Source: Serratia symbiotica
GTDB taxonomy: Bacteria > Pseudomonadota > Gammaproteobacteria > Enterobacterales > Enterobacteriaceae
Assembly (NCBI GenBank): GCA_011754105.1
Contig: JAAKDF010000006.1
Coordinates: 1-64,000, forward strand
Length of the DNA: 64,000 nt
Direction of reading: 5' to 3'
The translations under genes and the position numbers were made by a program. Below, piece after piece: positions 21,359 through 32,056 of this stretch; position 1 is the first letter of the stretch, and each line of letters opens with the position of its first letter. A model generated the notes under the pieces. The model worked only from the letters and a program-made list of their open reading frames with translations, had not been told where the DNA came from and ran no database searches.

Positions 21359-22375
21359 CTAATCGCTAATGCTTAATTCGCCGCGCAGGTCTTGCTGTAT
21401 CTGGCAGCGGATTTGCGCTGGCGTTAGAGGTTGACTTAACAAATAGTGCAGTTTGGTCAACGTGGCCTCTACCGTCATATCAAAACCGCTGATCACTCCC
21501 GCATGTGCCAATACATTGCCAGTGGCGTACCCTTCCATATTAACTCTGCCTGAAATGCATTGTGTTAGGTTGATCACTACGATGCCGCGCTCGGACGCAT
21601 CGCGCAATTCATCTATCAACTCGGCTTTCTGCGGTGCGTTACCTACGCCATAGGAACGCAAGATCAACGCTTTTACCGGCTGTAGCAAAAAGTTGCGCAC
21701 TACCGCGTTCGAAATCCCTGGGTGAAGGGTCACTACGCCGATCGGCTGCGGTGTGATGACATGCACATTCAGTTGGCCGTTGCAGGTCGGGCTAGCGATG
21801 CCGTTAATACGGCGAATATTGATACCAACCTCCAAGAGCGGCGGCAAATTGGGAGAAGCGAACGCATCGAAACCATCGGCGTGAGCTTTAGTGGTGCGGT
21901 TGCCACGGAAGAGTTTGTTATTGAAGAACAGACATACTTCGTTCACCGGATGATTGGCTGCTAGATACAGAGTGTTGAGCAGATTGGTTTGACCATCGGA
22001 GCGTAGCTCCGCCAGCGGGATCTGCGAACCGGTCACGATCACCGGCTTGTCCAGATTCTCCAACATGAATGATAGCGCTGAAGCGGTGAAAGCCATGGTG
22101 TCGGTGCCGTGTAGAATGACAAAACCATCGTAGCGGTCATAATTCTGTTTAATATTGTCAGCGAGGTGTTGCCAATCTTGAGGTGTCATATCGGAAGAAT
22201 CGATCAACGGCATGTATTCGAAGATGGTGAAATCTGGCATTTCCGGCCGGTAGAATTCCGGCATCAGTGCGAGTTGATGCTGCAAATAGCCGGAAACGGG
22301 GATATAGCCTTGAGCGGAACGTTGCATGCCAATGGTGCCGCCTGTATAGGCAACGTAAATGGATTTCTTTTGCAT
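21359..22375 (-). CDS. ansA: Cytoplasmic L-asparaginase I
   Basis: Hydrolyses asparagine to aspartate and ammonia. 338 residues from MQKKSIYVAYTGGTIGMQ, the E. coli AnsA length; an ATG two codons upstream is also possible. The two catalytic threonine motifs are YTGGTIGM (about 8-15) and HGTDTMAF (about 88-95), with the conserved Lys in RGNRTTKAHADGFDAF. It follows sppA after a terminator-like hairpin; sppA-ansA is the normal order, but the usual downstream gene pncA was not found. Confidence 0.95.
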   Translation of the reverse strand: MQKKSIYVAYTGGTIGMQRSAQGYIPVSGYLQHQLALMPEFYRPEMPDFTIFEYMPLIDSSDMTPQDWQHLADNIKQNYDRYDGFVILHGTDTMAFTASALSFMLENLDKPVIVTGSQIPLAELRSDGQTNLLNTLYLAANHPVNEVCLFFNNKLFRGNRTTKAHADGFDAFASPNLPPLLEVGINIRRINGIASPTCNGQLNVHVITPQPIGVVTLHPGISNAVVRNFLLQPVKALILRSYGVGNAPQKAELIDELRDASERGIVVINLTQCISGRVNMEGYATGNVLAHAGVISGFDMTVEATLTKLHYLLSQPLTPAQIRCQIQQDLRGELSISD

Positions 22376-22429
22376 GGTCATTGTCTTAACCGATATAAGA
22401 TGGGCTGAATTATAGGGAGGTAGTGGTAG

Positions 22430-22454
22430 AAAAAAAGCCCGACGTTCGCCGGGC
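22430..22454 (-). terminator. Terminator-like hairpin between sppA and ansA
   Basis: On the minus strand GCCCGGCG and CGTCGGGC pair around a two-base loop and are followed by seven T. It lies just after the sppA stop (22469), so ansA probably has its own promoter in the 55 bases that follow. Confidence 0.75.
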
Positions 22455-22468
22455 CGTGGAATTATTTG

Positions 22469-24310
22469 TTAGCGGACTTCTCCGCAGGTTAAACAAAATG
22501 CATAGCGGTTTTGAGGGTCGTTCAGGTAGTGTTCTTTCACTGTCATGGCTACGGATGCCAGTGGGTAGGGCAGTATCGCTTGTATCGCCGCTGGCAGCAT
22601 AGCGTGAATAAAACCGCTTAAATGGCTAAGTATCATCTCTGTCAAGCTTGGGCTATCGACAAACCAGTTCAATTTCCACTGTTTTAGCTTTGCCAGCTCT
22701 GCCGCTTTATTCACGGCATCGTCGAAATCACCCAACTGATCAACTAACCCGTTATCTTTGGCATCACTACCCAACCAGACGTGTCCTTGAGCAATTTGCT
22801 CTACCTGCTGTGGTATCATTTTGCGTGCTTTAGCCACCAGAACGATAAAGTTCTTATACCCGTGCTCAATGCTTAACTGCATTATCTGTGAGAACGTCGG
22901 CGGCAGCGCTTTGGTCGCCGTAATATCGGCCAGTGGCGAGGTTGCCACGCCGTCGGTGTGCACGCCGATGCTGTCCAGCGTTCGCTCATAGGTATTGATA
23001 ATGCCGAAAATGCCGATGGAACCGGTTAGAGTGCTTGGGCTGGCGATGATGTAGTCGGCGGGCGTAGATATCCAGTAGCCGCCAGAGGCCGCCATGCCAC
23101 CCATTGAGACCACCACCGGCTTTCCAGCCGCGCGGATCTCAGCCAGTTCGGCGCGGATCACTTCAGATGCGCTGACGCTGCCGCCTGGACTGTTGACGCG
23201 CAATACCACCGCCTTGATAATCGGATCTAGACGCACTTGACGTAGTTCTGCTGCGGTGGTATCACCGCCCACAGCACCAGCTGCCTGTGGCCCGTCCATG
23301 ATGGCACCGTTGGCAAATACCACGGCGATTTCGTCGCCCTGAGAATTGGCCGGTTTCGGCTGGTAGTCATAGATGCTTATGGCGTTGAAGTTATTGGCAC
23401 GCTTGTTCCACCCGAAGGTTTTCACCAACTGGTCTTCAATAGCAGTGCGTGATGCCAGTTCATCCACCAGCTTGTTATCTAGCGCATAGCGTGCAGTATC
23501 GCCGCCTACCGCCTGCAAACCACTTAGCACGTTGTCGGCTCCGGGGAACAGTTGCTGCGGAGTAAGCTGACGGTTAGCCGCCACAGTATCCAAATAGTTT
23601 TGCCATAAACCACCGATCCAACGGCTATCCGCCTTACGCGCGGCTAGAGACATATTGTCGCGTATCAGCGGTTCAACCGCCGATTTATAGGTTCCAACGC
23701 GGAAAATATGGGAGGTAACTTTGAACATCTCCAGCAGCGATTTGTAGTACAGATTATTGCTGGCGAAACCACGCAGATCGACCGAACCTTGTGGTGATAA
23801 ATAGATCCTGTTAGCGTAACTGGCCAAGTAGTACTGCATCTGGCTGTAGCTGTCGCCGATGGCAATGATAGGTTTTCCGCTATCACGGAATTCACGTAGC
23901 GCCTTGCCGATATAATGCAGTGAAGGCTGATCTGCACCGCTAAAGTCATTCAACTGCAATACTATCCCGGTAATGGTTTTGTCATCCCTGGCTTTACGGA
24001 TACTGTTAACCAGCTCGAATAATGAGTTTTCCTGTAGTCCGTTGCTAGAAACGCTGAGCAGTTCACGGCACCACTGGCGTACTTTATTGTTCATCGAGGG
24101 TTGATCGACCACCACGCCGCTTAAATCGACCAGCAGAGCGCCATGTTCTGGTATTGCCGGAGTGATGGAGTGTTGAAAGTATAGATAAACACCACCGCCA
24201 ACAAGGAGCAGTAATACCAAAAATAAATTAAGGATCAGTTTCCTGAGAAAGTTCAGCAGACGCCATGTCCACCTAAATATGCCGGTAAAAATTTGCACTA
24301 ATGTGCGCAT
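22469..24310 (-). CDS. sppA: Signal peptide peptidase A / protease IV
   Basis: Inner-membrane serine protease digesting cleaved signal peptides. The start ATG 24310 ([21 protein letters not shown]) has a GGAGAG ribosome site and gives 613 residues, near E. coli's 618; the longer track frame lacks homology. A TM helix spans about 20-42. The tandem S49 domains carry the catalytic Lys in [12 protein letters not shown] and Ser in [11 protein letters not shown], and the C-terminus [13 protein letters not shown] is complete. Confidence 0.95.
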   Translation of the reverse strand: MRTLVQIFTGIFRWTWRLLNFLRKLILNLFLVLLLLVGGGVYLYFQHSITPAIPEHGALLVDLSGVVVDQPSMNNKVRQWCRELLSVSSNGLQENSLFELVNSIRKARDDKTITGIVLQLNDFSGADQPSLHYIGKALREFRDSGKPIIAIGDSYSQMQYYLASYANRIYLSPQGSVDLRGFASNNLYYKSLLEMFKVTSHIFRVGTYKSAVEPLIRDNMSLAARKADSRWIGGLWQNYLDTVAANRQLTPQQLFPGADNVLSGLQAVGGDTARYALDNKLVDELASRTAIEDQLVKTFGWNKRANNFNAISIYDYQPKPANSQGDEIAVVFANGAIMDGPQAAGAVGGDTTAAELRQVRLDPIIKAVVLRVNSPGGSVSASEVIRAELAEIRAAGKPVVVSMGGMAASGGYWISTPADYIIASPSTLTGSIGIFGIINTYERTLDSIGVHTDGVATSPLADITATKALPPTFSQIMQLSIEHGYKNFIVLVAKARKMIPQQVEQIAQGHVWLGSDAKDNGLVDQLGDFDDAVNKAAELAKLKQWKLNWFVDSPSLTEMILSHLSGFIHAMLPAAIQAILPYPLASVAMTVKEHYLNDPQNRYAFCLTCGEVR

Positions 24311-24470
24311 GTGCTCTCCAATAAAAGTCGAAAAATGTTCCGTTATCCTAATGAGCAGCTGAAGAAATGTCGCTTTAAATCTTTGATCACGGACCGCATT
24401 CATGAGGCTGTTACATAACGTTAAGCTATGCTAACGTTATCTTAATAAAAATCATTATCATGAAATTTTG

Positions 24471-24843
24471 ATGGATGCACTGCATCTTTACGGCTTTCGG
24501 CACCAGCGTCCATGGGATAAATATGTCAGAATATCATCAATGCAGGACTGCATGCACCCGATCACGGCAATCTGCCACCGTAGTTTTTTGTGATAATTGA
24601 GAATCAAGGGCTAGAGCGCTTCAGCTAATTGTTATAAACTGCTTTATAACAGGTGAAAATAGACGAAATCACGATAGAAAAGGCCACTAAGGCACCGTTC
24701 CGCGCACCTTTAATCATTGTTGTAATTTCAAAATACCAAGATGGTGCATTTGGAGCCAATAGTATCCGCTGGCTGCGCGGTACAAGCGATGCAAATGGCA
24801 GCGTTAGCACAGAGTTTTAATGACATTTGGCGTACAAGTGTTT
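24471..24843 (+). pseudogene. ydjA: ydjA remnant (nitroreductase family)
   Basis: MDAL at the start, then in shifting frames [40 protein letters not shown] and [18 protein letters not shown] match the FMN-binding nitroreductase YdjA. Several frameshifts and stops occur, and the last third is missing; similarity stops just before a solitary IS inverted repeat. The place between sppA and selD is the standard one. Confidence 0.85.
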
Positions 24844-24852
24844 AGGTTGAGT

Positions 24853-24870
24853 GGCTTTGTTAAATAAATC
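24853..24870. mobile_element. Solitary IS903-type inverted repeat
   Basis: GGCTTTGTTAAATAAATC matches the 18-bp IS903 terminal repeat at 17 positions. No transposase sequence adjoins. It marks the point where ydjA is truncated, so it probably remains from an insertion followed by deletion. Confidence 0.65.
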
Positions 24871-24979
24871 CCATCTATGTGCAGGATGCGGGTTAATCTA
24901 TAGCCTGTGCTTACCAATCCATTCGGCAAGCGTTACCCTATGTTATCTTGAGTGACGATCATCGAAAGGAGTGCGCTAT

Positions 24980-25135
24980 ATGACATCTCCAGCTATCCGC
25001 TTGACCGAGTACAGCCATAGCTCTGGCTTCGGCTTTAAAATCTCACCGAAAGTTCTCTATACCATTTTGCACAGCACGCATGAGATGCTATCGTCGAATT
25101 ACACTCCGTATTTGCTAGTAAACCGTTGATTCCGA
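24980..25135 (+). pseudogene. selD: selD 5' fragment (selenophosphate synthetase)
   Basis: After an AAAGGAG ribosome site the frame reads [32 protein letters not shown], the SelD N-terminus. The two cysteines of the usual GCGCK active-site loop are both Phe here (GFGFK). Similarity ends after about 45 codons, so some 300 residues are deleted. Selenophosphate cannot be made from this locus. Confidence 0.88.
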
Positions 25136-25317
25136 TCGAATAATGTAAGCGCTGATTTTGAGAGTCGTCCGACTGTGAGATGGCTAGCACATAACAAGGT
25201 CAGTGCTGCTGTATGACCGGCCATCCGTCGATATCACTGCCTGTGGAAGGTTTTCTGCGAGAACTATGCTGAAGTAAGAGAATTCCTGATGACGTATAGC
25301 CAGAAAAACGGTGAATA
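25136..25317 (+). pseudogene. Unidentified gene fragment upstream of topB
   Basis: One frame reads RPTVRWLAHNKVSAAV-stop-PAIRRYHCLWKVF and [17 protein letters not shown], with its stop abutting the topB start. It looks like the 3' end of a real protein with one nonsense codon, but it is not SelD and I do not recognise it. Confidence 0.4.
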
Positions 25318-26935
25318 ATGCGACTGTTTATTGCAGAGAAACCAAGTTTTTCGCGCGCCATTGCCGATGTGCTTCCTCATCCGCATCGCCGTGGTGATGG
25401 CTTTATCGCATGTGGCAACAATGATGTGGTGACTTGGTGCATCAGTTACTTGCTGGAGCCAGGCACAGCCCGATGCCTATGATAGCCGCTTTGCGCGCTG
25501 ATCGCTTTCAGATTTGCCCATTTCTCCAGAAAAGTGGCGGTTGCAGCTACGCCTTTTGGTCAGCGAACAACTCAATATCATCAAAAAACTGCTTCTTGAG
25601 GCCAATAAAGTAGTGCACTTGGGCGATAAAGATCGAGAGTGGCAACTGCTGGTGGATAAAGTATTTGATTATCTGGACTTAATGACGGAAAAACGCCAGA
25701 ACGTCCGCCGTTGCCTGATTAATGACCTTAACCCGCAGGCGGTAGAACGCGCGGTTAACCTTCTGAGTGACAACCGTAATTTTATCCCACTGTGTGTATC
25801 AGTGCTTGCGCGTGCACGCGCCGATTAGCTATAAGGGATCAATATGACCAGCGCCTATACCTTGCTATGTCGCGATGCTGGCTACGATGGCATGCTATCG
25901 GTCGTGAGAGTGCAGACACCGGTATTAGGGATGGTGGTGCAGTGTAATGAAGAGATAGAAAACTTTGTGCCGAAAGACTTTTTTGAAGTCAAAGCGCATA
26001 TTATGATCCCTAAGGAAAAACGCTTTGTGGCACTGGGGCAGCCCAGTGATTCTTGTAAAGAGCCTAGCAAGACGAAGAGAGGCGCTTACTGCATATGGCC
26101 GTTAGCGGAGCATGTAGTCAATTGTATTGCTGGACAGCCAGCGCGAGTGATTTCCTATAATGATAAACGGGAATCAGAAACTTCCCCGCTACCATTTTCG
26201 CTTTCGGCACTGCAAATTGAAGTTAACGCTGAAATCAGTGTTGGAACGATTAAAAAGTGGAGGCTCACCATGATATTATTCCCACTATCCACGCAAGCAA
26301 AGTTAACCTCACATAGGATTAGTTGAATGTTTACGGGTTGGTGGTGCAGCAGTAGATGATGCAGTTTTATACGGATGCGATATTCCGTAAATGCCTGATA
26401 GAACTGGATATTGCTGGTGTTAAATTTGTCGCCAAAGGGCGAAGAATGATGCGCTGTTATGTGAACGCGGTGAAGTGGTAGACCGGCAGACGCAACCGCC
26501 ACGGTCGTTCACCGATGCCAGCTTATTGTCGGCGATGACTGGGATTTCGCGCTTAGTGCAGGATAAAGTGATAAAAACCCTACGAGCGACCGATGGTTTA
26601 GGAACCGAAGCTACGCGGGCAGGGATCATTGAATTGCTGTGCAAGGGAGCGTTCTTGTACAAGAATGGGCTTTATATTTATGCTAGCTAGGCGAGTTGAT
26701 CTTTGATCAACTCATTGCTGGAGATCGCTTCACGCCCTGATATGACAGCCAACTGGGAAGCCCTACTGACGCAAATCAGTAAGATGTCTTGCCGCTATGA
26801 TGAATTTATTCAACCGTTATTTAGCACGTTGCAAACGTTGATTTATCAGACCCAGTAGAGCTGAGCAAGTATGGTATTTCGTGGGTTGCCGCCGCCTATA
26901 ATGGGCAGCAAAAAACGCAGGGAAAGCGCTGGTAA
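25318..26935 (+). pseudogene. topB: topB remnant (DNA topoisomerase III)
   Basis: The N-terminus [33 protein letters not shown] is clear. It is followed in changing frames by [96 protein letters not shown] and [19 protein letters not shown]. These span nearly the whole enzyme, including the region around the catalytic Tyr, but at least six frameshifts and an internal deletion break it. Two longer frames (25514-25828, 25844-26326) are pieces, not genes. Confidence 0.92.
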
Positions 26936-26953
26936 GTCACAGGTGAAGAATAA

Positions 26954-27279
26954 ATGAAACGTGGATTATTGATGCTGGTGGTAGGCACCAAGTTGTTATC
27001 CGGTTTAGCCGTAGCCAATCGGCAGGATGTGGATATGGTATTACCGATTTCTCCAGATATCTGTGGCAAAAACGCGCATACCCAAACCGCCGTTTAATCT
27101 TACAACCGCTGTTGTATTTATCAGGATTAGAATTACCCCGAAGGGGCGATGCTTAAAATTGACCGAGAGATGTTGCAATGCAAGTGGCGTTAGATCACAA
27201 CGTGGTGAGCACTCATCGTCGGCCAAAAGCGAAACAGGCAGAGCCTAATAACCAGGCGGTTGCTGGGTCTGAATATTAA
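26954..27279 (+). pseudogene. ynjH: ynjH remnant (DUF1496)
   Basis: MKRGLLMLVVGTKLLSGLAVANRQDVDMVLP is a signal-peptide-like start. After a frameshift, CCIYQD-stop-NYPEGAMLKIDREMLQCK matches the conserved core of YnjH (CCVYQDQNYSEGA in E. coli). It lies just downstream of topB as in enterobacteria, and its end meets the stop of the convergent xthA. Confidence 0.8.
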
Positions 27280-28082
27280 AGCGCAAATTCCGCCCAGACT
27301 GGCGCATGGTCGGAAGGTTTCTCCATATTGCGAATTTGGTAGTCAATGCCACTGGAGGTGCAGCGCTCCGCCAGTGGGGGGCTGGCCAGCAGCAGGTCTA
27401 TGCGTAAGCCACGGTTATCCTCGAACCCTTTAGAACGGTAATCGAACCACGAGAACTCGTCGTTGCGTGTCGGGTTAGCATGGCGATAGGTATCCACCAG
27501 CCCCCAATTCAGCAGACGATCCATCCATTCGCGTTCTTCCGGTAGGAATGAGCACTTGCCGGTGCCAAGCCAACGTTTGCGGTTTTCTTCGCCGATACCA
27601 ATATCAAAATCACTGTGGCTGATATTCATATCACCCGTTATCAACACCGGCGAATCTACCGATAGATGCTGCTCAAGGTAAGTCTGTAAATCCTGATAGA
27701 AGCGCGCTTTGGCCGGGAATTTGATCGGATGGTTGCGGATTTCTCCCTGCGGAAAATAGCCGTTGATCACCGTCAGCGTACCCTGCGTAGTAGCCAGATC
27801 GGCCATGATGATGCGGCGCTGTGCGTCTTGGTGATCTTTCGGGAAGCCGCGACGTACCGCCAAAGGTGGTTCTTTAATCAGCAGTGCAACGCCGTAGTGG
27901 CATTTTTGCCCGTGATAGTACACGTGATACCCATACTGGCTGACTTTTTTCAATGGGAACATGTCATTGTGGACTTTAGTTTCCTGTAAGCTGATAACAT
28001 CAGGCCGGTGTTTTTCAATAATTGCTGCTAACTGATGTAGGCGTGCACGCAATCCATTGATATTAAAAGATAAAAACTTCAT
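27276..28082 (-). CDS. xthA: Exonuclease III
   Basis: AP endonuclease/3' exonuclease of base-excision repair. 268 residues, same as E. coli. Catalytic and metal-binding residues are in place: [11 protein letters not shown] (Glu34), [13 protein letters not shown] (Asp151/Asn153) and the C-terminal [10 protein letters not shown] (Asp-His pair). The start [18 protein letters not shown] is canonical. A repair gene kept whole among many pseudogenes. Confidence 0.97.
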   Translation of the reverse strand: MKFLSFNINGLRARLHQLAAIIEKHRPDVISLQETKVHNDMFPLKKVSQYGYHVYYHGQKCHYGVALLIKEPPLAVRRGFPKDHQDAQRRIIMADLATTQGTLTVINGYFPQGEIRNHPIKFPAKARFYQDLQTYLEQHLSVDSPVLITGDMNISHSDFDIGIGEENRKRWLGTGKCSFLPEEREWMDRLLNWGLVDTYRHANPTRNDEFSWFDYRSKGFEDNRGLRIDLLLASPPLAERCTSSGIDYQIRNMEKPSDHAPVWAEFAL

Positions 28083-28239
28083 GAGTGGTGGTTTTTTTCA
28101 CGAAAAAAGTGTTGCGATAGTAGCAGATTTTTTTGGGAAATGTAAAGCAGCCAGATGCAGAGCCGAGAGCCGCTGGCTGGCGATAGAGTTATTTTGCCCA
28201 GCGCTCGTATTTCTTTGGCTAATAATCGTCAAACTGACA

Positions 28240-28560
28240 TAGCAAGTTTTGCGGTGCTTAGCTAATATACAAAGTATCGAGATAATTGTGGTGCATAAAT
28301 CCCTGATCGGCGACATATCGCCGGAAGTCATTCAGCGTAAGATAGAAGCACTCTATATCTAGTAACCCTACCGGTTTGCTGTAATAGCAGCCTATCTGCC
28401 CCCAAGTCTAAATTTTAAACAGATCTTCCAACGTGCCGATTCTACCAGGTAGGGCGATAAAACCATCCTACAGCGCTGCCATTCGGGCTTTACGGGGGTA
28501 TGCATATCGGGCACAACTTCCAGCGTTGTTATACCTCGGTGCGCAGTTTCTGCCTCAACA
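28240..28560 (-). pseudogene. LOG-family (lysine decarboxylase-like) remnant
   Basis: The minus strand gives ETAHRGITTLEVVPDMHTRKARMAAL-stop-DGFIALPGGIGTLEDLF and WTWGQIGCYYSKPVGLL, then NDFRRYVADQGF. The PGGxGTxxE motif and order fit the LOG family of nucleoside-monophosphate phosphoribohydrolases. The N-terminal part is absent and nonsense codons interrupt it. Confidence 0.8.
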
Positions 28561-28561
28561 T

Positions 28562-28583
28562 TTTTGTTGAATAAATCAGATTT
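28562..28583. mobile_element. Solitary IS903-type end that forms the tdk 3' terminus
   Basis: TTTTGTTGAATAAATCAGATTT matches the IS903 end beyond the 18-bp repeat (IS903 continues AATCAGATTT). It lies between the LOG remnant and tdk, and the last codons and stop of tdk are read from it. Confidence 0.65.
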
Positions 28584-29160
28584 TTAGGTCAATAGACTCT
28601 TTATAATGCTTGCGGCATACAGAAACATAGCTCTCATTACCCCCTGTTACCACTTGCTCGCCAGCTTGCGTTGCCTGACCATTTTCATCCAGCCGCAGCA
28701 CCCGGTTCGCTTTTTTTCCGCAGTGACAGATGGTTTTCAATTCCACCAACTTATCAGCCCAGGCTAGCAAGTATTGGCTACCGATAAACAACTCCCCCAG
28801 AAAATCGGTACGCAGGCCGTAACACAACACCGGAATATCCAATTGGTCTACGACATCGCATAGTTGCTCTACCTGCGCTTTGGTCAGAAATTGGCTTTCA
28901 TCCAGCAAAATGCAATTAATTGGCTGCTGTTGATGCTGCTGACTAATCATGGTGTACAGTATTGAGTTGTTATTATAGAGCTGAGCCAGAGAAGATAAGC
29001 CGATGCGCGAACTCACCTTACCCATACCAAAACGATGATCAATTTCAGCGGTAAACACCAGCGTGCGCATACCGCGTTCTTGATAATTATATGAAGATTG
29101 CAATAATGCGGTAGATTTCCCGGCATTCATAGCAGAGTAATAAAAATAAAGTTGAGCCAT
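28576..29160 (-). CDS. tdk: Thymidine kinase, C-terminus altered
   Basis: Phosphorylates thymidine for dTTP salvage. 194 residues: P-loop [13 protein letters not shown] (about 9-21), DESQFL Walker B-like segment, the zinc site [12 protein letters not shown] with CRKHY near the end. E. coli Tdk has 205 residues; here homology ends at [11 protein letters not shown], after which SIDLKI and the stop come largely from an IS end. The catalytic core and all zinc ligands precede the change, so activity is plausible. The loss of about ten tail residues is visible; its effect is unknown. Confidence 0.9.
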   Translation of the reverse strand: MAQLYFYYSAMNAGKSTALLQSSYNYQERGMRTLVFTAEIDHRFGMGKVSSRIGLSSLAQLYNNNSILYTMISQQHQQQPINCILLDESQFLTKAQVEQLCDVVDQLDIPVLCYGLRTDFLGELFIGSQYLLAWADKLVELKTICHCGKKANRVLRLDENGQATQAGEQVVTGGNESYVSVCRKHYKESIDLKI

Positions 29161-29251
29161 GAGCCAGCAACTCCGATAATATAAGAAATATTTAGACCTA
29201 ACTCTTCGCAGTTAGTGTACCACAGCAAGTCCGCATGCTCAGCCTTCACTA

Positions 29252-30110
29252 GGAGTTGTTGAATAAATCGAACTTTGGCCGGCACGAGGGTCAGATCACT
29301 CTCCTTCTGTCAAAATAGCGACATAGCGTGGCCAAATAAAAGTTCAAGATTAACAACTGGAAGGCTTAAAAAAACTCCCTTATCACTCGGGTTCAATCAC
29401 TTTCTAGGTGAATGAAACAGCACTTTACGCCTGTTACTGAGAGGCAAAACCTTCTCTGTGTGGTCACCAACAACATTATTCTAATATGGCATAGTAATGA
29501 CCAGTGTATTGATGCTGAAACGGATTTTCAACATGATACTTCGTGCCCTCCAGGGCTTCGTCGACTCCATTTTTACACTGATAAAAGTGCCGTTGAATTG
29601 CCCGGAATACACCTGCATCAGTAAGCGGGCGCAGTCCGTCAATGTCCCGTTTAAAACTCAACGCCGGGTGAAATTGCGCACCTCGTTATAAAACACGGTC
29701 AGGAAAAATGTCGGCTCTGGCGAAAACTGTATTTAGCTGTAGATACAGAAAGACATGAGGTCATCTGTGCTGACCTTTCCTTGAGCAATATCGCCGACAC
29801 GGAAGCCTTCAAAGGTCTCATCCGCCATTCGTACCGTAAAATCTTAAGTCGCCTTGGCAGATGGATCTTACGATAGGCTAGTGAGTCATGATGCGTTAAG
29901 GCGCAAGAAGATAAGGGCGTTAATGCCGCCCAGAAGCGAAGCCTGTTATTGGTCGGCAGACTATGCAGACCAAAATCAAGCGGTGGCGAACTAGCTCCTT
30001 ACCGGAGACAACATACGTAGAGAAAGCATGACAGGCTACCACACCGACGTTTGATAGCCGAAAGAGCGATGTACAGAGTACAACAGCTATTTGGTGGTCA
30101 CCTTATCGCT
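29252..30110 (+). mobile_element. IS903-like element, frameshifted and missing its right end
   Basis: Begins with the terminal repeat near GTTGTTGAATAAATCG and runs in the plus direction through transposase segments (FTPVTERQNLLCV, MTSVLMLKRIFNMILRALQG, KVPLNCPEYTCISKRAQSV, then CADLSLSN-like and YRAKQLFGGHL). About 240 residues can be followed but only across many frameshifts. At about 30110 it passes without a right-hand repeat into anmK, so an IS-flank deletion fused them. Confidence 0.88.
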
Positions 30111-30790
30111 ACGGTGGCCAATATTACTACCGTTGGCGATTTCTGCCGGCGCGACATGGCTTAATATGGCTTACGGTGGCTAGGATGCACCGCTGGTGCA
30201 AACATGTTATCAGGCGATGTTGGCGCATCCGAAAGAGCGCGTCGTAGTGTTGAAAATCGGGGATGTTGCCAATCTCTCATTACTGTTGCACGGCACACCA
30301 GTGCATGGTTTCGGTACCGGTACGGGTAATATGCTGATGGATGGCTGGGTTTGGCGAAACTTTTCATAACTTTATAACAAGGACGCGGTGTGGGCGATGC
30401 AGTGGCGCGTTTATTTGCCGTTGCTACATCAGATGCTAGCTGCCCCTATTTTGCGCGGCCTGCGCCAAAAAGCACGGGTCGCGAATATTTCAATATCGCA
30501 TGGTTGGAACAATAAATGGCGAGATCATCGGCGATTAGCACGCTTGACGTACTGGCTACACTGGTGGAGTTGACGGCTAATACCCTCTGCGAGCAAGTGC
30601 AATTGGCCGGGGGTGTGAGCGTCTGCTAGTATGAGGTGGCGGGGTGCGCAATCCATTGCTAATGGCCTGGCTGTCGGTGATGCTGCAGGGTACCGATGTT
30701 AGTTTGACCGACAATTTTGGCATCAGCGGTTATGAGTAGCGTTCCGCATGCTATCCGTCCTATCCGGTAACCTACCGTCGATAACGGGTG
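30111..30790 (+). pseudogene. anmK: anmK remnant (anhydro-MurNAc kinase)
   Basis: Starts inside the gene at ITTVGDFCRRDMA, then [54 protein letters not shown] and FGISGYE in changing frames. The first 140 or so codons are replaced by the IS copy. AnmK recycles peptidoglycan sugars, so this route is lost. The order anmK-mliC-pdxH-tyrS-pdxY is enterobacterial. Confidence 0.88.
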
Positions 30791-30898
30791 TCAGCCGTTA
30801 TACGCTACTATGTGAAATTTATTCAGTTTTGCCTTTAACTGACTGTTAGCTCCGTTAGGATAGACATGCCTAGATTGATTTTTCTAAGAAGCAATAAC

Positions 30899-31185
30899 AT
30901 GCTAAAGATCATATTAGTCACCGGCACTTTAATGCTATTAGCTTGCCGTTTTTTCTGCCATAAAACAATTAAACGTTATATTATCAGTGCGGTACCACGC
31001 CGCTAACAGCATCATTAAAGGCTAAAGCGAGCAAGGTCAGCGTGTTACTGGGTAGTGAATTATTGCACCTGAAAGATGGGCTGGCGTTAAGTATAACGAT
31101 AGCAAGTACACTTTCTAATCGTAAGGGGAAACGCCCATGTCGAGCGTAATGGCAGGGTAATAATAAGCGACTGTGTACAGGCTTA
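30899..31185 (+). pseudogene. mliC: mliC remnant (lysozyme inhibitor lipoprotein)
   Basis: A hydrophobic start MLKIILVTGTLMLLAC resembles a lipoprotein signal. After frameshifts LLGSELLHLKDGLAL and AHVERNGRVIISDC match the C-terminal half of MliC. MliC guards against host c-type lysozyme, so its loss may fit a sheltered life. The position before pdxH supports the call. Confidence 0.72.
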
Positions 31186-31261
31186 GAATAGCTGAGTGGC
31201 TTATGGTGGTGTTAGAGCGCTTAAACATGTAACCACATTTTTCTACTGGTTAGTAAAGCTT

Positions 31262-31915
31262 ATGAATGGAAACAATGGATTTGATATTGCGAACCTGCGT
31301 TGTGAATACACTAAGGGAGGCCTGAGTAGCAACGATCTAAGTGTCAATCCTCTTGACCTATTTGAACGCTGGTTGAAGCAAGCCTGCTATGCACGTCTGG
31401 CCGATCCTACCGCCATGTGCGTTGCTACTGTAGACAAAAATGGACAACCTTATCAGCGTATCGTGTTGTTGAAACATTTTGATGATAAAGGTTTAATTTT
31501 TTATACCAACCTGGGTAGCCGAAAAGCGCAGCAACTGGCGAAAAATCCGAATATCAGCCTGCTGTTCCCGTGGCACATGCTTGAACGCCAGGTGATCTTT
31601 CTTGGCAAAGTGGAACGCCTGACAACGCTGGAGGTGCTGAAGTACTTTCACAGCCGACCAAAAAACAGCCAGATTGGTGCTTGGGTTTCCCAACAGTCAT
31701 CGCGCATCACCACGCGCGGCGTGCTAGAAAGCAAATTCCTCGAACTAAAGCATAAATTCCAAAAAGGTGAGGTACCATTGCCGAGTTTTTGGGGAGGATT
31801 TCGTGTAAAAGTGGATTCAGTCGAATTCTGGCAGGGCGGTGCCCACCGGCTGCATGACCGTTTCCTGTATCAGTGGAGCGGAAAAGACTGGAAAATTGAT
31901 CGCCTAGCGCCCTAA
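31262..31915 (+). CDS. pdxH: Pyridoxamine/pyridoxine 5'-phosphate oxidase
   Basis: FMN enzyme making PLP from PNP/PMP. ATG 31262 gives 217 residues (E. coli 218); the track frame extends upstream into mliC debris. RREYTKGGL becomes RCEYTKGGL, followed by the FMN-binding [31 protein letters not shown], and the C-terminal [15 protein letters not shown], ending WKIDRLAP as in E. coli. Kept while the salvage kinase pdxY is dead, and needed by AspC, ArnB and other PLP enzymes. Confidence 0.96.
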   Translation: MNGNNGFDIANLRCEYTKGGLSSNDLSVNPLDLFERWLKQACYARLADPTAMCVATVDKNGQPYQRIVLLKHFDDKGLIFYTNLGSRKAQQLAKNPNISLLFPWHMLERQVIFLGKVERLTTLEVLKYFHSRPKNSQIGAWVSQQSSRITTRGVLESKFLELKHKFQKGEVPLPSFWGGFRVKVDSVEFWQGGAHRLHDRFLYQWSGKDWKIDRLAP

Positions 31916-32056
31916 AGAAAGAAAATCCCTGTTGTGAGCTGGCACTGGCATCGGCAGAGCTTTAGCATACTATGCGCTAGCCTAATTTTTGTTTTCGCCA
32001 TAGGGCGAAGGAGCTTGTACCGGTACAGGTGCATTCGTTTATACATGGAGTATTTG

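Noticed and set aside
28098-28331. 77-aa minus-strand ORF
   Set aside because: Overlaps the LOG-family remnant in another frame and has no family resemblance.
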